Origin: Leptolyngbya sp. PCC 6406
GTDB lineage: Bacteria > Cyanobacteriota > Cyanobacteriia > Phormidesmidales > Phormidesmidaceae
Length of the DNA stretch: 64,000 bases
Direction: 5' to 3'
Assembly: GCF_000332095.2 (NCBI RefSeq)
Contig: NZ_KI913949.1
Coordinates: forward strand, 1,760,511-1,824,510
A program made the position numbers and the translations under genes. Below are positions 9,663 to 19,296 of the stretch, piece after piece. Positions within the stretch are counted from its first letter, which is position 1. Each line of letters begins with the position of its first letter. The notes beneath the pieces were generated by a model. The model ran no database searches. It saw nothing but the letters and a program-made list of their open reading frames with translations, and was not told the origin of the DNA.

Positions 9663-12233
9663 TTACTTAGTAGTCATGGTGTGGACCCCATCCCAATTGG
9701 CGGGGGGCGGATTGACCAAATAGGCATTAGTCCGCTTGATGTGGATATCCAGAGCCCGATCGCCGGGGCGCAACTCCTCCGCCTGATGGAAAATGCGTAG
9801 AGCCTCTTCAAAATTCATCGCCGTATAGGCCGCTCGACCCACCTGGTAGAGACCGAGAAAATCCTGAGTCTTACCATCCAGGGGCACATCGCGATAGCCA
9901 ATCAGCTCATAAATGCCCACAGGGCGGTTCTTGCCCTTCACCCGCGTCTTATCCAGCTCCCGCGCCCAGATCTGATCCTGGCATAGGGCATAGGTGAACT
10001 CGCTAATCACAATGTCACAGCCGTATTGCTTGGTGACCCCCTCCAATCGAGAACTGAGATTCACCCCATCCCCAATCACGGTGTACTCCATCTTACGTTG
10101 GGAGCCAATATTGCCAGAGACCACCTCTCCAGAGCTAATGCCGATACCAATGCGAATCATGGGCTGATTATTAGCGGCCCGCTCAGCATTGAAATGCACC
10201 AGACGTTCTCGCATATCCAGAGCCGACTGCACCCCGGCCCAGGCATGGTTTTTGAGGGGTAGAGGAGCTCCATATACTGCCATAATGGCGTCCCCGATGA
10301 ACTTATCCAGAGTGCCTTCAAAGTTGAAGACCGCCTCCACCATGGTTTCAAAGTAGGTATTGAGCATTTCCACCACTTTGTCCGCCTCTAGGTTCTCGGT
10401 TAGGGTGGTGTAGCCGCGAATATCGGAGAAGAGGACGGTGACATCCCGCCGTTCGCCCCGCATTAGCACATCGTCTCCCAGGGCCATCACTCGCTCCGCT
10501 ACACCGGGCGTCATGTAGCGATAGAGGGTGGTTTTCATCCGCTTTTCCTGGCTGATGTCCTCTAGAACCAGTAGCCCCCCCCGCACGCTTCCCTCGGGGT
10601 TAGTCAGGGGATTCACCGTGAGATTGAGGCTACGTTCTAAAAGTTGAACCTGATCCTTTGGGATAGCAGCAGTTTCTGTCTTTTCGCCCCAAAGCCAGAA
10701 GGTCTCAGGGTCTTGAGGATGGGCTAGGGCGGGCTGGTAGGCTAGGACTTCAGCGCCGTTCGGAGCGACGGCAATTCCATCTTGCTGGCACAGTCCTAGG
10801 GTGAGGGACTGCTCCGGGACGTAATGCTTGGCTCCGGTTTCGAGGCTATCTTCTAGACGGAACTGGAGCTTTTCAATGGGAATCACGTCCCACACAAAGC
10901 GGTGGACTAGACGTTGTTCCCAGGCGTCTTGGAGGGTGCGATCGCCCTCCCCGCCCTCGGGGCACCCCAAGAGCTCTAAAGCGGCGTCATTGATGGTGAC
11001 AATACGCCCCTCCATATCCGTGGAAATCACCGCATCGGAGAGGCTTTGCAGCATATCCTTTTGGTACTGCTTCTCCACCAGCACGTTTTCAAACAGCTTG
11101 GCATTCTCTAGGGCAATACCCGACTGAATGTTGAAGGCTCGCATAAACTCTTCATCGGAGCTGTTGAAGATACCCTGCTTTTTATTGATGAGCTGGGTAA
11201 CCGCAATCAACTTACCGGCGGAGTCAAACACCGGCATACAAAGGATGGTGCGGGTTTCGTACCCCGTGCGCTTGTCGGAGGCGGGATCAAAGCGGGGATC
11301 TTTATAGGCGTCGGGGATATTCAGGGTTTTCCCCGTCGAGGCCACATAGCCGACAATACCGCGATCAGCGGGAATGCGCAGATCGATAAAGGTCTTACCA
11401 TCGGCGGTCTTGACCTTGGACCACAGCTCATTGCTATCTTCGTCGATCAGCCACAGGGTGCTGCGATCGGCATTCATCAGGTTCCGCGCTTCGGTCATGA
11501 CGGACTGGAGCGTTTTTTCCAGGTCCAGACTCTGCTCTAGGGAAGAAATAGCTTTCAGTAGAGCTGAAACCCCCTTCTGGTTGCGGGCGGCAATGTAGAA
11601 GGAGTTGCAGCTCTCTAAAATAATGCCGATGGAGGAAGCAAATTCCCGGAAACTGCGCTCGTCTTGGGCATCAAAGGGAATCACTTGGTCATCATCCAGT
11701 CGCTTATTGAGCAACTGCACCACCGCCACAACCCCATCCTTGTTTTTGTTTAGCACCGGCATACAGAGGATGCTAGTGGTGCGATAGCCCGTCTGGAGGT
11801 CTGTCTTTTTATTGAATAGATCACTGGCGTAGGCATCGGGAATGTTTAGACATTCACCCGTGTCGGCCACATGTCCGGCAATGCCCTTGCCCACCGGCAC
11901 CCGAATTTCCAGACGCCCTTCTCCGTCGCCTTGGGCAATTTTGGACCAGAGTTCCCGTTTGTCCCAGTCCACCATAAAAATGGTGGTGCGATCAGCGCAG
12001 AGAATCTGACCAATCTTCAGGGTGAACGCCTCTAGGATCTGCTCCAGCATGGTCTCCAGGGCTTCGTTGTTGATCATGTCGATCGCCCGGAGGAAATGCT
12101 CAAATTCCCGTGTAATCTGATCCAGGAGATTAATGAATTGGGGAGCAGGTAGATCCTTGACGCGGTGGGACAAGCTACCCTGCTGATTCACCTGGGATAG
12201 GGTCGCCAACATGCTGGAGTTAGACGGTGCCAT
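9663..12233 (-). CDS. GAF-GAF-PAS class III adenylate cyclase, CyaB1-like
   Basis: Soluble cAMP-forming cyclase with the domain order and length of Anabaena CyaB1. Two GAF domains (about residues 50-210 and 230-385) each carry the NKxFDE signature of cyclic-nucleotide-binding GAFs (NK...FDAQDE and NK...FNSSDE). A PAS region and the catalytic domain (about 575-760) follow. The catalytic domain has both metal Asp motifs (LFSDIRGYT, GDAIMAVYG), the adenine-selective Lys in TLDKFIGD and the Asp in VIGDGVN. A short TPR-like tail ends in WDGVHTMTTK. Known CyaB1/CyaB2 proteins are stimulated by their own product through GAF-B; the same is inferred here. Confidence 0.93.
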   Translation of the reverse strand: MAPSNSSMLATLSQVNQQGSLSHRVKDLPAPQFINLLDQITREFEHFLRAIDMINNEALETMLEQILEAFTLKIGQILCADRTTIFMVDWDKRELWSKIAQGDGEGRLEIRVPVGKGIAGHVADTGECLNIPDAYASDLFNKKTDLQTGYRTTSILCMPVLNKNKDGVVAVVQLLNKRLDDDQVIPFDAQDERSFREFASSIGIILESCNSFYIAARNQKGVSALLKAISSLEQSLDLEKTLQSVMTEARNLMNADRSTLWLIDEDSNELWSKVKTADGKTFIDLRIPADRGIVGYVASTGKTLNIPDAYKDPRFDPASDKRTGYETRTILCMPVFDSAGKLIAVTQLINKKQGIFNSSDEEFMRAFNIQSGIALENAKLFENVLVEKQYQKDMLQSLSDAVISTDMEGRIVTINDAALELLGCPEGGEGDRTLQDAWEQRLVHRFVWDVIPIEKLQFRLEDSLETGAKHYVPEQSLTLGLCQQDGIAVAPNGAEVLAYQPALAHPQDPETFWLWGEKTETAAIPKDQVQLLERSLNLTVNPLTNPEGSVRGGLLVLEDISQEKRMKTTLYRYMTPGVAERVMALGDDVLMRGERRDVTVLFSDIRGYTTLTENLEADKVVEMLNTYFETMVEAVFNFEGTLDKFIGDAIMAVYGAPLPLKNHAWAGVQSALDMRERLVHFNAERAANNQPMIRIGIGISSGEVVSGNIGSQRKMEYTVIGDGVNLSSRLEGVTKQYGCDIVISEFTYALCQDQIWARELDKTRVKGKNRPVGIYELIGYRDVPLDGKTQDFLGLYQVGRAAYTAMNFEEALRIFHQAEELRPGDRALDIHIKRTNAYLVNPPPANWDGVHTMTTK

Positions 12234-12424
12234 AGGAATCGCGACTAAAGGGGGAACTAGAGCGATTGAAACGATTGGAGCCTAAAACTGCTACTACTCT
12301 AACCCCTAACTGATTAGAGGAACGGCTTACCGGGAACTGGGAAAAGCGATTGTCAAAAAAAAAGGGGGAGGGTCATGCCACCTCCGGCAGCAGAGGTTAG
12401 AGTTTGGGATAGTGAGCACGAAGG

Positions 12425-12919
12425 ATGGAACCTACAACTATGACAAGCGCCCAACCCGCCCTGGAAACCCTACCGATGTTTGGCATGAATGAGGCCAGCG
12501 AGTCCCAAGTAGAGAATCATATCGAAATCATCGAGACGGTCATCTCCAGCCTGGATCAGGACCAAAGTGCCATGGTTAGCCACCAAGAGGGGGGCTACCT
12601 CTGGAAATTCACCTATGGCAGTGTGGAGGTGTATGTCCAGCTCACGGGAACCAATGATGAAGATGTGCTAACGGTGTGGTCGCCAGTGCTGAGTCTGCCT
12701 GCCAAGGATGAGACCAAACTCATGCGCCACATCCTAGAAATGAACTGCGGCGAAACCTTTGAAGCCTGCTTCGGTATTTTGGGGGATCAGGTGGTGGTTT
12801 TGGCCAGCCGTCCCCTGGCGGATATGACGGCGGGGGAAACTTCGCGCATTATGACCATTGTGGCCACGATCGCGGATGACAATGACGAAGCTCTCCAGGC
12901 TGAGTACGGCGCTGCCTAG
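12425..12919 (+). CDS. YbjN domain-containing protein
   Basis: A 164-residue acidic soluble protein with the alpha/beta fold of the YbjN/secretion-chaperone-like family. Recognisable parts are the YLWKFTYGSVEVYVQL strand and the LMRHILEMNC helix. AAGG lies directly before ATG 12425; ATG 12440 is an alternative. YbjN proteins are linked to stress and motility, but the mechanism is unknown. The 3' end overlaps the next gene in another frame. Confidence 0.8.
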   Translation: MEPTTMTSAQPALETLPMFGMNEASESQVENHIEIIETVISSLDQDQSAMVSHQEGGYLWKFTYGSVEVYVQLTGTNDEDVLTVWSPVLSLPAKDETKLMRHILEMNCGETFEACFGILGDQVVVLASRPLADMTAGETSRIMTIVATIADDNDEALQAEYGAA

Positions 12920-13721
12920 CGGTGCTGAAGTCTGGCGATTGTTGCCTCCCCTCGCTCTGGGTGGGGAGGCTCAGATGGCCCTAGATAGGGAGTTGCTCAA
13001 TCAACAAGTGGCCCATTCTGGGGCACCAACGCTGCGATTTTATACCTGGGTGCCGCTGGCGATTTCCCTGGGCTATCACCAGCGGCACTGGCCGCCTCAC
13101 TGGGATAGCTTGCAGTGGCAGGGACAGTCTGTAGCATTAGTCCGTCGTCCCTCGGGGGGACGGGCAGTTCTGCACCAGGGGGATTTGACTTATGCGATCG
13201 CACTTCCCCTGGGCAGGCAACGGCGACAGGACAGTTATCGTCTTCTGTGTGATGGTCTCATTGCAGGATGGCGAACGTTGGGGGTGAGGCTGGACTATGG
13301 CACCGCTGGCCGGGGCTATATCCATCGGCCCGACTGTTTTGGGACTGCTACGGGGGCTGACTTGGTGACACCAGAGGGCTACAAGTTGATCGGCAGTGCC
13401 CAACTGCGGCGGGGCCATGCCCTGCTGCAACACGGGTCTATGCGTCTATGGCCCGACCCGGACCTGACTGGCCAGGTCTTTGGCCAAGGGCTGCCCCCGT
13501 GGTCTGCACCAGATTGGCTGCAAGCGGCGGTGGCTCCAGAACAACGACAGGCAGTGTTGGGCCAGATTGCGGCAACCCTCAGTGCCGCGATCGCCTCTGC
13601 TTTGCAGGTCACATTCCAACCTTCCCCCCTGACCAGTAGAGAAGAGAAAGTTCTGGCAAGGGTTGGGACACTACTCCAGTCGTGCCCCAGCAACCCAGCA
13701 ATGGAGTTTCTAGATCTGTAA
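12876..13721 (+). CDS. Lipoate/octanoate-protein ligase family protein
   Basis: LplA/LipB/BirA-fold protein with the family core VRRPSGGRAVLHQGDLTYA, which binds the acyl-adenylate. It would attach or transfer a lipoyl or octanoyl group to carrier proteins. Lipoyl carriers include GcvH, which is encoded at 34951 in this window; that link is an inference. The start overlaps the YbjN gene by about 44 bp. The first ATG in frame is at 12876, and no good downstream start exists before the conserved region. About 280 residues, one domain. Confidence 0.85.
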   Translation: MTMTKLSRLSTALPSGAEVWRLLPPLALGGEAQMALDRELLNQQVAHSGAPTLRFYTWVPLAISLGYHQRHWPPHWDSLQWQGQSVALVRRPSGGRAVLHQGDLTYAIALPLGRQRRQDSYRLLCDGLIAGWRTLGVRLDYGTAGRGYIHRPDCFGTATGADLVTPEGYKLIGSAQLRRGHALLQHGSMRLWPDPDLTGQVFGQGLPPWSAPDWLQAAVAPEQRQAVLGQIAATLSAAIASALQVTFQPSPLTSREEKVLARVGTLLQSCPSNPAMEFLDL

Positions 13722-13772
13722 CCGCAAAGGTGCCATCGCGGCTACCCTGTAACGTAGAGTTGTGGCCCGATA

Positions 13773-14357
13773 GTGGAGCCGTTTATCCCTTCCCAACCGA
13801 ACCTTTCATCCCAGAGCCCCGCCCTCACAGCTCAGCAACTCGGTAGTATCAAGGCCCATTTGGACTTGGTCCTGTTAGCCCTAGAGGCTCTGGCGGGGCT
13901 GGGGTCCGAAGCAGTGCTAGAGGCTGCCAAAGCCCTAGCCCTGGGAGACCTCATGGGCGATCGCGTCAGCCTGTGGCGGCTGCGGCAGGCCAGTCCCCTG
14001 CGCCAGGGCCAGGGCCGCAAAAAACTGGATGTAGACGAAGCCCGTGCCTTGGTCCTCGTCAGTGTTCACTTGGCCCAGCAGCAAAAAGTGCTGATCCGTC
14101 AGGCCGTAGAACGGCTGGAAGCGGTCACTGCCCAGCAACAACCGCCCTACCGGGTGGCTCTCCTGGGGGACTACCTAGACCGCTTTAGTAACCTGTACCA
14201 AGACCGTATGGCTGCCGATCCGGATTCGGCCATGGATACCCTCACTGACTTAGCGCTCAAACTTCTTGTAGACCTATTGTTCTATAGCCAACCTGGTGGC
14301 GACCGCCGTCTCTGGGGAGCCCTCCTCGATCGGGCGCGTACCACCCCGTTGTCCTAA
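13773..14357 (+). CDS. DUF3038 family cyanobacterial protein
   Basis: GTG start. A 194-residue, leucine- and alanine-rich helical protein of unknown function, recognised as DUF3038 from its sequence and from its usual position directly upstream of a DUF4335 gene. No signal peptide, membrane helix or catalytic motif is visible. The stop codon lies inside a 14-bp tandem repeat. Confidence 0.75.
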   Translation: MEPFIPSQPNLSSQSPALTAQQLGSIKAHLDLVLLALEALAGLGSEAVLEAAKALALGDLMGDRVSLWRLRQASPLRQGQGRKKLDVDEARALVLVSVHLAQQQKVLIRQAVERLEAVTAQQQPPYRVALLGDYLDRFSNLYQDRMAADPDSAMDTLTDLALKLLVDLLFYSQPGGDRRLWGALLDRARTTPLS

Positions 14358-14409
14358 GCCCCACGCACTAAGCCCCACGCACTAAGCCCCACGCACTAAG
14401 CCCCACGCC
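14354..14409 (+). repeat. 14-bp tandem repeat, four copies
   Basis: The unit CTAAGCCCCACGCA is repeated four times (last copy with one change). It starts at the DUF3038 stop codon and fills the spacer to the DUF4335 gene. Loss or gain of units would change the spacing between the two genes. Confidence 0.9.
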
Positions 14410-14423
14410 CTCAGCCCAGTGCC

Positions 14424-15704
14424 ATGACCTCAACGGCAGAGATCACATCCCTACGCTACGAAACCGCCACTGCCACCCTAGAGGTGACGGGACGACAAGC
14501 AGCCGTGTCCCGTTGGTCCGATCGCCCTGTAGTTCAGCCCCATCGCTTTCGGCTTCAGCTTCTCCCCAGTGCTGAGTTGGTGCCGCAGGGGGTGGAAATT
14601 CGTGGCGATCGCGCCCAGTTCCTTGCCCTTTGCACTGCGCTGGAGACCTATATCCAGGATCATCTGAGGGATCCCTTAAGGGGTGAGGAATCGCCCCCCG
14701 TTGCCCCTGGGGCGATCCGCACCCCCTCCCTCAGCCCCCAGGGATTGACCCGCCATCGTCTCCACCTCGGTTCTCTCCAGACCACGGATGGGGAATCTGT
14801 CCTGTTTCTTAGTAGTCTGCAACTGGCGGATCTGGCATCCCTCTCGGGTCAACTGGATCAACAGGTTCGGTTGCTACCTGTGACCCTGACGGCCAAAGCT
14901 CGATGGTCTCGAACCGGCCTTGGGCTAGCGCACCCTTGGCAACGGTGGGGATCCCTCGCTGCCGGATTAATCGCAGTAGTGGGGGTGGCTTCTCTGTGGC
15001 CGTCTCTGCAACAGTCTCCCAACCTTGCGCCCACTGCTAGCCAAGAGTCCCTCAGTACGACCGTGGATCCCGTAGACACCCTGCCTGAAGTTGCCCTAGG
15101 CACGGATTCAGAAGCAGACGCAACAGGGGAAAATCAGGGTGATCGGGTCGGGGCTGCGCCAGCGGCGGAGGCTAGCCCTGATACGGCAAGAGCAGGTGCT
15201 CCCCAATCCCCTGCCAGTGGTGACACCACGCCACCGCGTCCCCGTTCCCCGGTTCCTCGCCCAGCACCTGTCGCTCCGGATGCTTCGTCGCCTGTCCCGC
15301 CGCCCGCCGCTGAATCTCCATCTGCATCTCCAGGCGACTCAGCAGACTCAGCGCCCGAAGCTACAACTTTTGCGGCCCCAAGTCCCAGCCAGCGGATTGA
15401 TCCAGGGGCTGACTCCTCTCCCCAAGCCCTCACGGCATCCCCCCTCGATACCTTGGCCCAGACCATTGCTAGCAATTGGTCTCCCCCTACTGACCTCAAG
15501 GGAAATCTGGGGTATCGCCTTGCGATCGCAGCCGACGGCACCGTGGCGGAAATTACCCCGGTAGATGATCGATCAGCGGACTACCAAGATCAGATCCCGC
15601 TCCCCGAGGTCGGTACCCCAGTTCTCCCCAGGGGTAGGGCAACGACCCTGGGGGTCACCCTCTACCCCGACGGGAGTGTCACCGTGACCCCGGAAACGGA
15701 ATAG
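14424..15704 (+). CDS. DUF4335 family cyanobacterial protein
   Basis: A 426-residue protein of unknown function. The N-terminal half (about 1-165) is the conserved DUF4335 region. A hydrophobic segment follows (about 175-195, LAAGLIAVVGVASLWPSL). Next comes a long Pro/Ala/Ser/Thr-rich disordered linker (about 200-330), then a small C-terminal domain (GYRLAIAADGTVAEI...TLGVTLYPDGSVTV). This predicts a single-pass membrane protein with an extended tether. It is paired with DUF3038. Confidence 0.8.
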   Translation: MTSTAEITSLRYETATATLEVTGRQAAVSRWSDRPVVQPHRFRLQLLPSAELVPQGVEIRGDRAQFLALCTALETYIQDHLRDPLRGEESPPVAPGAIRTPSLSPQGLTRHRLHLGSLQTTDGESVLFLSSLQLADLASLSGQLDQQVRLLPVTLTAKARWSRTGLGLAHPWQRWGSLAAGLIAVVGVASLWPSLQQSPNLAPTASQESLSTTVDPVDTLPEVALGTDSEADATGENQGDRVGAAPAAEASPDTARAGAPQSPASGDTTPPRPRSPVPRPAPVAPDASSPVPPPAAESPSASPGDSADSAPEATTFAAPSPSQRIDPGADSSPQALTASPLDTLAQTIASNWSPPTDLKGNLGYRLAIAADGTVAEITPVDDRSADYQDQIPLPEVGTPVLPRGRATTLGVTLYPDGSVTVTPETE

Positions 15705-15707
15705 GAA

Positions 15708-16541
15708 TTAGGAGAGCAGAAATTTTTCAATGGCAGCAGCGGCCCCATCCACCTCCACGCTGGGGGCAACCCAATCGGCAACCGCCTGTACCGCTGCCGG
15801 GGCATCCCCCATGGCCACTGCTGTACCTGCATAGTGCAGCATTTCCACGTCATTAAAATTGTCCCCCACCGTCATCACCTGATCGGGGGAGAGGCCCATC
15901 AGATCCTCCGCCAAAAATTTCACGGCGGCTCCCTTGTGGGCCAAGGGATGGGTGGCTTCAAAGAAGGTTGCTACCGATTGGGTCAGGTACAGCTCCTCCG
16001 GGGGATATTGGCGGCGCAGTTGGGCTCGCATCGCCACCGTTTTCTCTGGATCAGGGCTGAGGGCCAGAAGTTTGGTGGTGTCTCGCGTTGGTCCCTGGGT
16101 GAGAAAGGCCAGCAAGTCTCCTACGGCCTGGGGCGTCACCTCCGATCGGGCGGCGTAGCCCTGGGTTTCCGGTAAGATTGCCCGCACATGGAGCTGGTCG
16201 TCAATGTAGAGGTGAATGGACAGATCCTGACGGATTTCTGAATCTTTGAGGGCCTGTAATAGGGCCAGGGCTAAGGCTCTGGGCAGGGGGGTATGGCGGT
16301 GGAGGGTCTGGGTGGTGGGATCCTTAATCAATGCCCCCTGGTAGGAAATCAGGGGCAGGGTCGAGCCCACGGCTTGGTGGAAGCGTAGGGCTGATCGATA
16401 CATCCGTCCTGTCGCGATCGCAACCGCAACCCCCTGCTTCTGGGCTGCCGCGATCGCGGTCAACACCGTCGGCGTCACCTGGTTCGCCTCTCCAGAAATG
16501 GTGCCGTCGATATCTAGCACCAGCAGTCGAATCTTACCCAT
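15708..16541 (-). CDS. Cof-type HAD-IIB family phosphatase
   Basis: HAD-superfamily hydrolase that probably acts on a small phosphorylated metabolite. Motif I is LDIDGTISG (catalytic Asp), motif II is the T in ATGRM, motif III is the Lys in HKGAAVKF, and motif IV is TVGDNFNDVEM. The inserted cap is of the Cof type. At 277 residues it is the standard length. The substrate cannot be deduced. It converges with the DUF4335 gene, with only three bases between the stops. Confidence 0.9.
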   Translation of the reverse strand: MGKIRLLVLDIDGTISGEANQVTPTVLTAIAAAQKQGVAVAIATGRMYRSALRFHQAVGSTLPLISYQGALIKDPTTQTLHRHTPLPRALALALLQALKDSEIRQDLSIHLYIDDQLHVRAILPETQGYAARSEVTPQAVGDLLAFLTQGPTRDTTKLLALSPDPEKTVAMRAQLRRQYPPEELYLTQSVATFFEATHPLAHKGAAVKFLAEDLMGLSPDQVMTVGDNFNDVEMLHYAGTAVAMGDAPAAVQAVADWVAPSVEVDGAAAAIEKFLLS

Positions 16542-16880
16542 TGCGTCTCCCTGGAAACCCCATTACACCACCACCCATGCAGGCTCCATGGCTAAAACCG
16601 CCCGTACCTGTAACAAATTAGCGCCTATAGCCGTCAACACCCACAACAAAATCCTAGGGAAAGCCCCCCAAGGAGGAGATTAGGGCTGTTTTCATCCCTA
16701 GGAGTTTCGCTATGATAATCACGACTGGTAGGACGGGAAGGACATCAGCACAGGAGACCAAGGGTCTTTCAAGGTTACGGCAGCGGCTCAGGTCTCAGCT
16801 TCCAGGGGGATTTCGTCTTCTTTCTCCAGGGGCATCGGTTGCAACAGACTGAATGTATTCAAGTTGGCTTAAAGTTGGCA

Positions 16881-17738
16881 ATGACCATGGCCTATGAGCC
16901 CTCCCTCCAGGAGTGGACAGCGGTATTGCAGATTGAATTGGAGCGATTGCGCCAAGAGAATATAGCGCTTCGTCACCAGGTTCATGATTTGGAACTGGCC
17001 CTACTGACTACCGCCGAACACGGTGACATCATTGAGGGGCAGCTTTACGAAACCAATACCAAACTCAAGACGGAGATTGTGGAGCGAGTCAAGGCCCAAG
17101 CTACTTTACAGGCCCTCCTACAAATCATTACCCACCAAAAGCAAGATCTAGAAATCATTGTGCAAACCATCATGGAGCACGGTGATATTTTGGACAATCA
17201 GTGGCATGAAAAATTCAACCTAGCCCTTCGTTTAGCAGATCTGGATGGACTGACTCAAATTCCCAATCGACGGCGGTTTGATCAGTGCTATGCGCAAGCT
17301 TGGCAAGAGGGGATAGAAAACCGGACTTCCCTAGCCCTAATTTTGTGTGACATTGACGATTTCAAAGGCTATAACGATACCTATGGTCATCTGGCTGGGG
17401 ATGACTGTCTGCGCCAGATTGCTAAGGTTCTAAGCCATTGCGTCCAACGGTCTACGGATCTGGTGGCCCGCTATGGCGGTGAAGAATTTGTCATCCTATT
17501 GCCCCATACGGGTCTAAAGGGGGCCTTGTGCGTGGCGCGACGGATGCAAAGTGCGATCGCGGATCTCAATCTATCCCACGACGCCTCCATCGTAGCCCCC
17601 CATGTTACCTTAAGCATCGGTGCCGCCAGTATCACTCCCAGTCCCTCCAACCCTACCCATGAACTGCTAGCCGTGGCCGACCAGTATCTATACCTAGCAA
17701 AGAAACGGGGTAAAAATCAGATTGCCTATGCAGCATAA
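16881..17738 (+). CDS. GGDEF diguanylate cyclase with coiled-coil N-terminus
   Basis: Makes cyclic di-GMP. Residues 1-125 form long helices predicted to be coiled coil, containing the twice-used phrase EHGDI(I/L). The GGDEF domain follows (DLDGLTQIPNRRRFD to the end) with active site YGGEEF. The inhibitory site RSTD lies five residues before it, so product feedback should work. There is no membrane or receiver domain. ATG 16881 is chosen over an upstream TTG at 16839. It is followed by GHKL and STAS genes and may be the output of that pair. Confidence 0.9.
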   Translation: MTMAYEPSLQEWTAVLQIELERLRQENIALRHQVHDLELALLTTAEHGDIIEGQLYETNTKLKTEIVERVKAQATLQALLQIITHQKQDLEIIVQTIMEHGDILDNQWHEKFNLALRLADLDGLTQIPNRRRFDQCYAQAWQEGIENRTSLALILCDIDDFKGYNDTYGHLAGDDCLRQIAKVLSHCVQRSTDLVARYGGEEFVILLPHTGLKGALCVARRMQSAIADLNLSHDASIVAPHVTLSIGAASITPSPSNPTHELLAVADQYLYLAKKRGKNQIAYAA

Positions 17739-17843
17739 AGGCAGCGGTATAGTGACCAAAATTCGCCACAAAATAAGGAATTCCTTCTTTCCATCCTAGA
17801 ACCCTGTCTCCAAAGAAACTTTGTTATAGATAGAAACTTCTAA

Positions 17844-18443
17844 ATGAAAATGATCCAGTCTACTGAGATTGAAACCTATGGCGAGTTTGTAGCTCCCACT
17901 ACGGATAGTGCGGAATATCTCACCATCCAGTTTTCACCCAACTTTAGCCCCCGCCAACGGCGCTGGCGTAATTATGGCCTTTCCGCTGATTTCCTGGGGG
18001 ATTATTTCGCCAACTTTTTCCCTGGAACAGAACTCACCGATAGCTCGATTAACCAGCGCGACACGGTCAAGGCCGCGATCAGCTACATCGCCAATGAGTT
18101 ATTGGAAAATGCCATTAAGTATGCCGATGCATCTATCCCTGAACCCATCATTGTCACCCTCTATTTAGAGGAGGAAAAAATTGTCTTCAACGTAAAAAAT
18201 CACGCCAGAACAAATATTGCTGAAAACTACAAAACTTTTATAGAGACGCTATTAGCGGCGGAGGATATCGAGACATTGTACACCGCACATCTGGAGAAGG
18301 CTGCTTTGGGAGGTGGAGAATCCCACATGGGTATATTGACTATGATCAGTGACTACGGTGCCCGTTTTGCATGGCGATTCCATCCCAAAGCTGAAGATCC
18401 TAATACGGTAATGGTAGAGGTTTTGGTATATCTAGGTATGTGA
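17844..18443 (+). CDS. GHKL ATPase-like protein (DUF6272/SiaB-like)
   Basis: A 199-residue protein with an N-box-like motif (ANELLENAIKYA) and a later glycine-rich segment (LGGGESHMGILTM), as in anti-sigma-factor kinases and the SiaB family. There is no phosphoacceptor-histidine domain, so it would phosphorylate or bind a partner, most likely the STAS protein encoded next. The family assignment comes from motifs and context. A strong hairpin sits between this gene and the STAS gene. Confidence 0.75.
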   Translation: MKMIQSTEIETYGEFVAPTTDSAEYLTIQFSPNFSPRQRRWRNYGLSADFLGDYFANFFPGTELTDSSINQRDTVKAAISYIANELLENAIKYADASIPEPIIVTLYLEEEKIVFNVKNHARTNIAENYKTFIETLLAAEDIETLYTAHLEKAALGGGESHMGILTMISDYGARFAWRFHPKAEDPNTVMVEVLVYLGM

Positions 18444-18446
18444 GCA

Positions 18447-18477
18447 ATTTTGTCAGGGGTGGTGCCCCTGACAAAAT
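18447..18477. terminator. Perfect 13-bp hairpin between GHKL and STAS genes
   Basis: Stem ATTTTGTCAGGGG / CCCCTGACAAAAT with a 5-base loop. The arms are A/T-rich at their outer ends, so on either strand the 3' arm is followed by few T's. It may be a terminator, or it may set the ratio of the two gene products. Confidence 0.6.
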
Positions 18478-18521
18478 GCATGGACAATGGATGGATATTA
18501 GTAATGGGCAGGATTTAGGCC

Positions 18522-18869
18522 GTGGAAAAAATTCAAACAGAAGACTTTATAGCCCATCATGATGCTGATGCCCAGACCGTTTTTCTCCAAGGCTTTTTGC
18601 GGCTAAACGGGATTGAGGAGTATCAGCCCATCATGAGCCTGTTGCTCGGGGCGATTGATCAGACTACATCCTGCATTGTGGATCTGTCGAAACTGGAGTT
18701 TCTGAACAGTTCAGGCATTAGTATGCTATCCATGTTTGTCGTGCGGGTGCGCGATCGCGGCAATGTCAACCTAGTATTCCGGGGCTCCAACAAGGTGCTG
18801 TGGCAGACCCGCTCCCTGAAGAATCTCAAGCGCCTCATGCCCGCCCTCACCATTGATCTGTTGGATTAG
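18522..18869 (+). CDS. STAS-domain protein, anti-sigma antagonist-like
   Basis: GTG start. A 115-residue single-domain protein with the STAS core CIVDLSKLEFLNSSGISML; the Ser pair is at the position phosphorylated in SpoIIAA-type proteins. It is the probable substrate or partner of the GHKL protein upstream. Similar pairs occur in the Synechocystis icfG region. The actual target (sigma factor or diguanylate cyclase) is not known. Confidence 0.82.
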   Translation: MEKIQTEDFIAHHDADAQTVFLQGFLRLNGIEEYQPIMSLLLGAIDQTTSCIVDLSKLEFLNSSGISMLSMFVVRVRDRGNVNLVFRGSNKVLWQTRSLKNLKRLMPALTIDLLD

Positions 18870-18991
18870 GAGTCTCTGGAATTACGACTGTGTGGGATTA
18901 GAGTCAGTGTTGGAAGGTAGGGCATATTTAACAACCTTCCGTTTAGACAAAACATGGACTAGTATATGCTTTCCAATAGAGGAACAAGAAG

Positions 18992-19276
18992 ATGTATGGA
19001 TCGTTACAAAATTCCATGCTGTCTACAATGCAGAGCACGCCAGCACCAGTCATTGGGATGAGTGCTACAGAGTTGTGGTATACAGATCGACGTACTTACA
19101 CCATTACCCGCATTAGCAAATCAGGGAAAACCTTTTGGATGGAGCATTCAGATGCATGTGATGGAAATTTTGAAATCCGTGTGTACTTCTCGAAGCCCAA
19201 AGAAAACTGGATTTCACAAGGCGGGCGCACTGTTTTGATAGGTGTCCATGATCCCTACACTGATCCGACGTTCTAG
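18992..19276 (+). CDS. Small hypothetical protein
   Basis: A 94-residue reading frame with GAGG about 10 bases upstream. The middle (YTITRISKSGKTFWM) resembles small phage or accessory proteins of the SH3-like type, where a beta pattern surrounds SKSGK. No function can be given. It directly precedes the HNH nuclease gene. Both differ from their neighbours in being AT-richer and nearly free of HIP1 sites, which suggests transfer. Confidence 0.5.
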   Translation: MYGSLQNSMLSTMQSTPAPVIGMSATELWYTDRRTYTITRISKSGKTFWMEHSDACDGNFEIRVYFSKPKENWISQGGRTVLIGVHDPYTDPTF

Positions 19277-19296
19277 GATGACAAGGTTGAGAGTTC

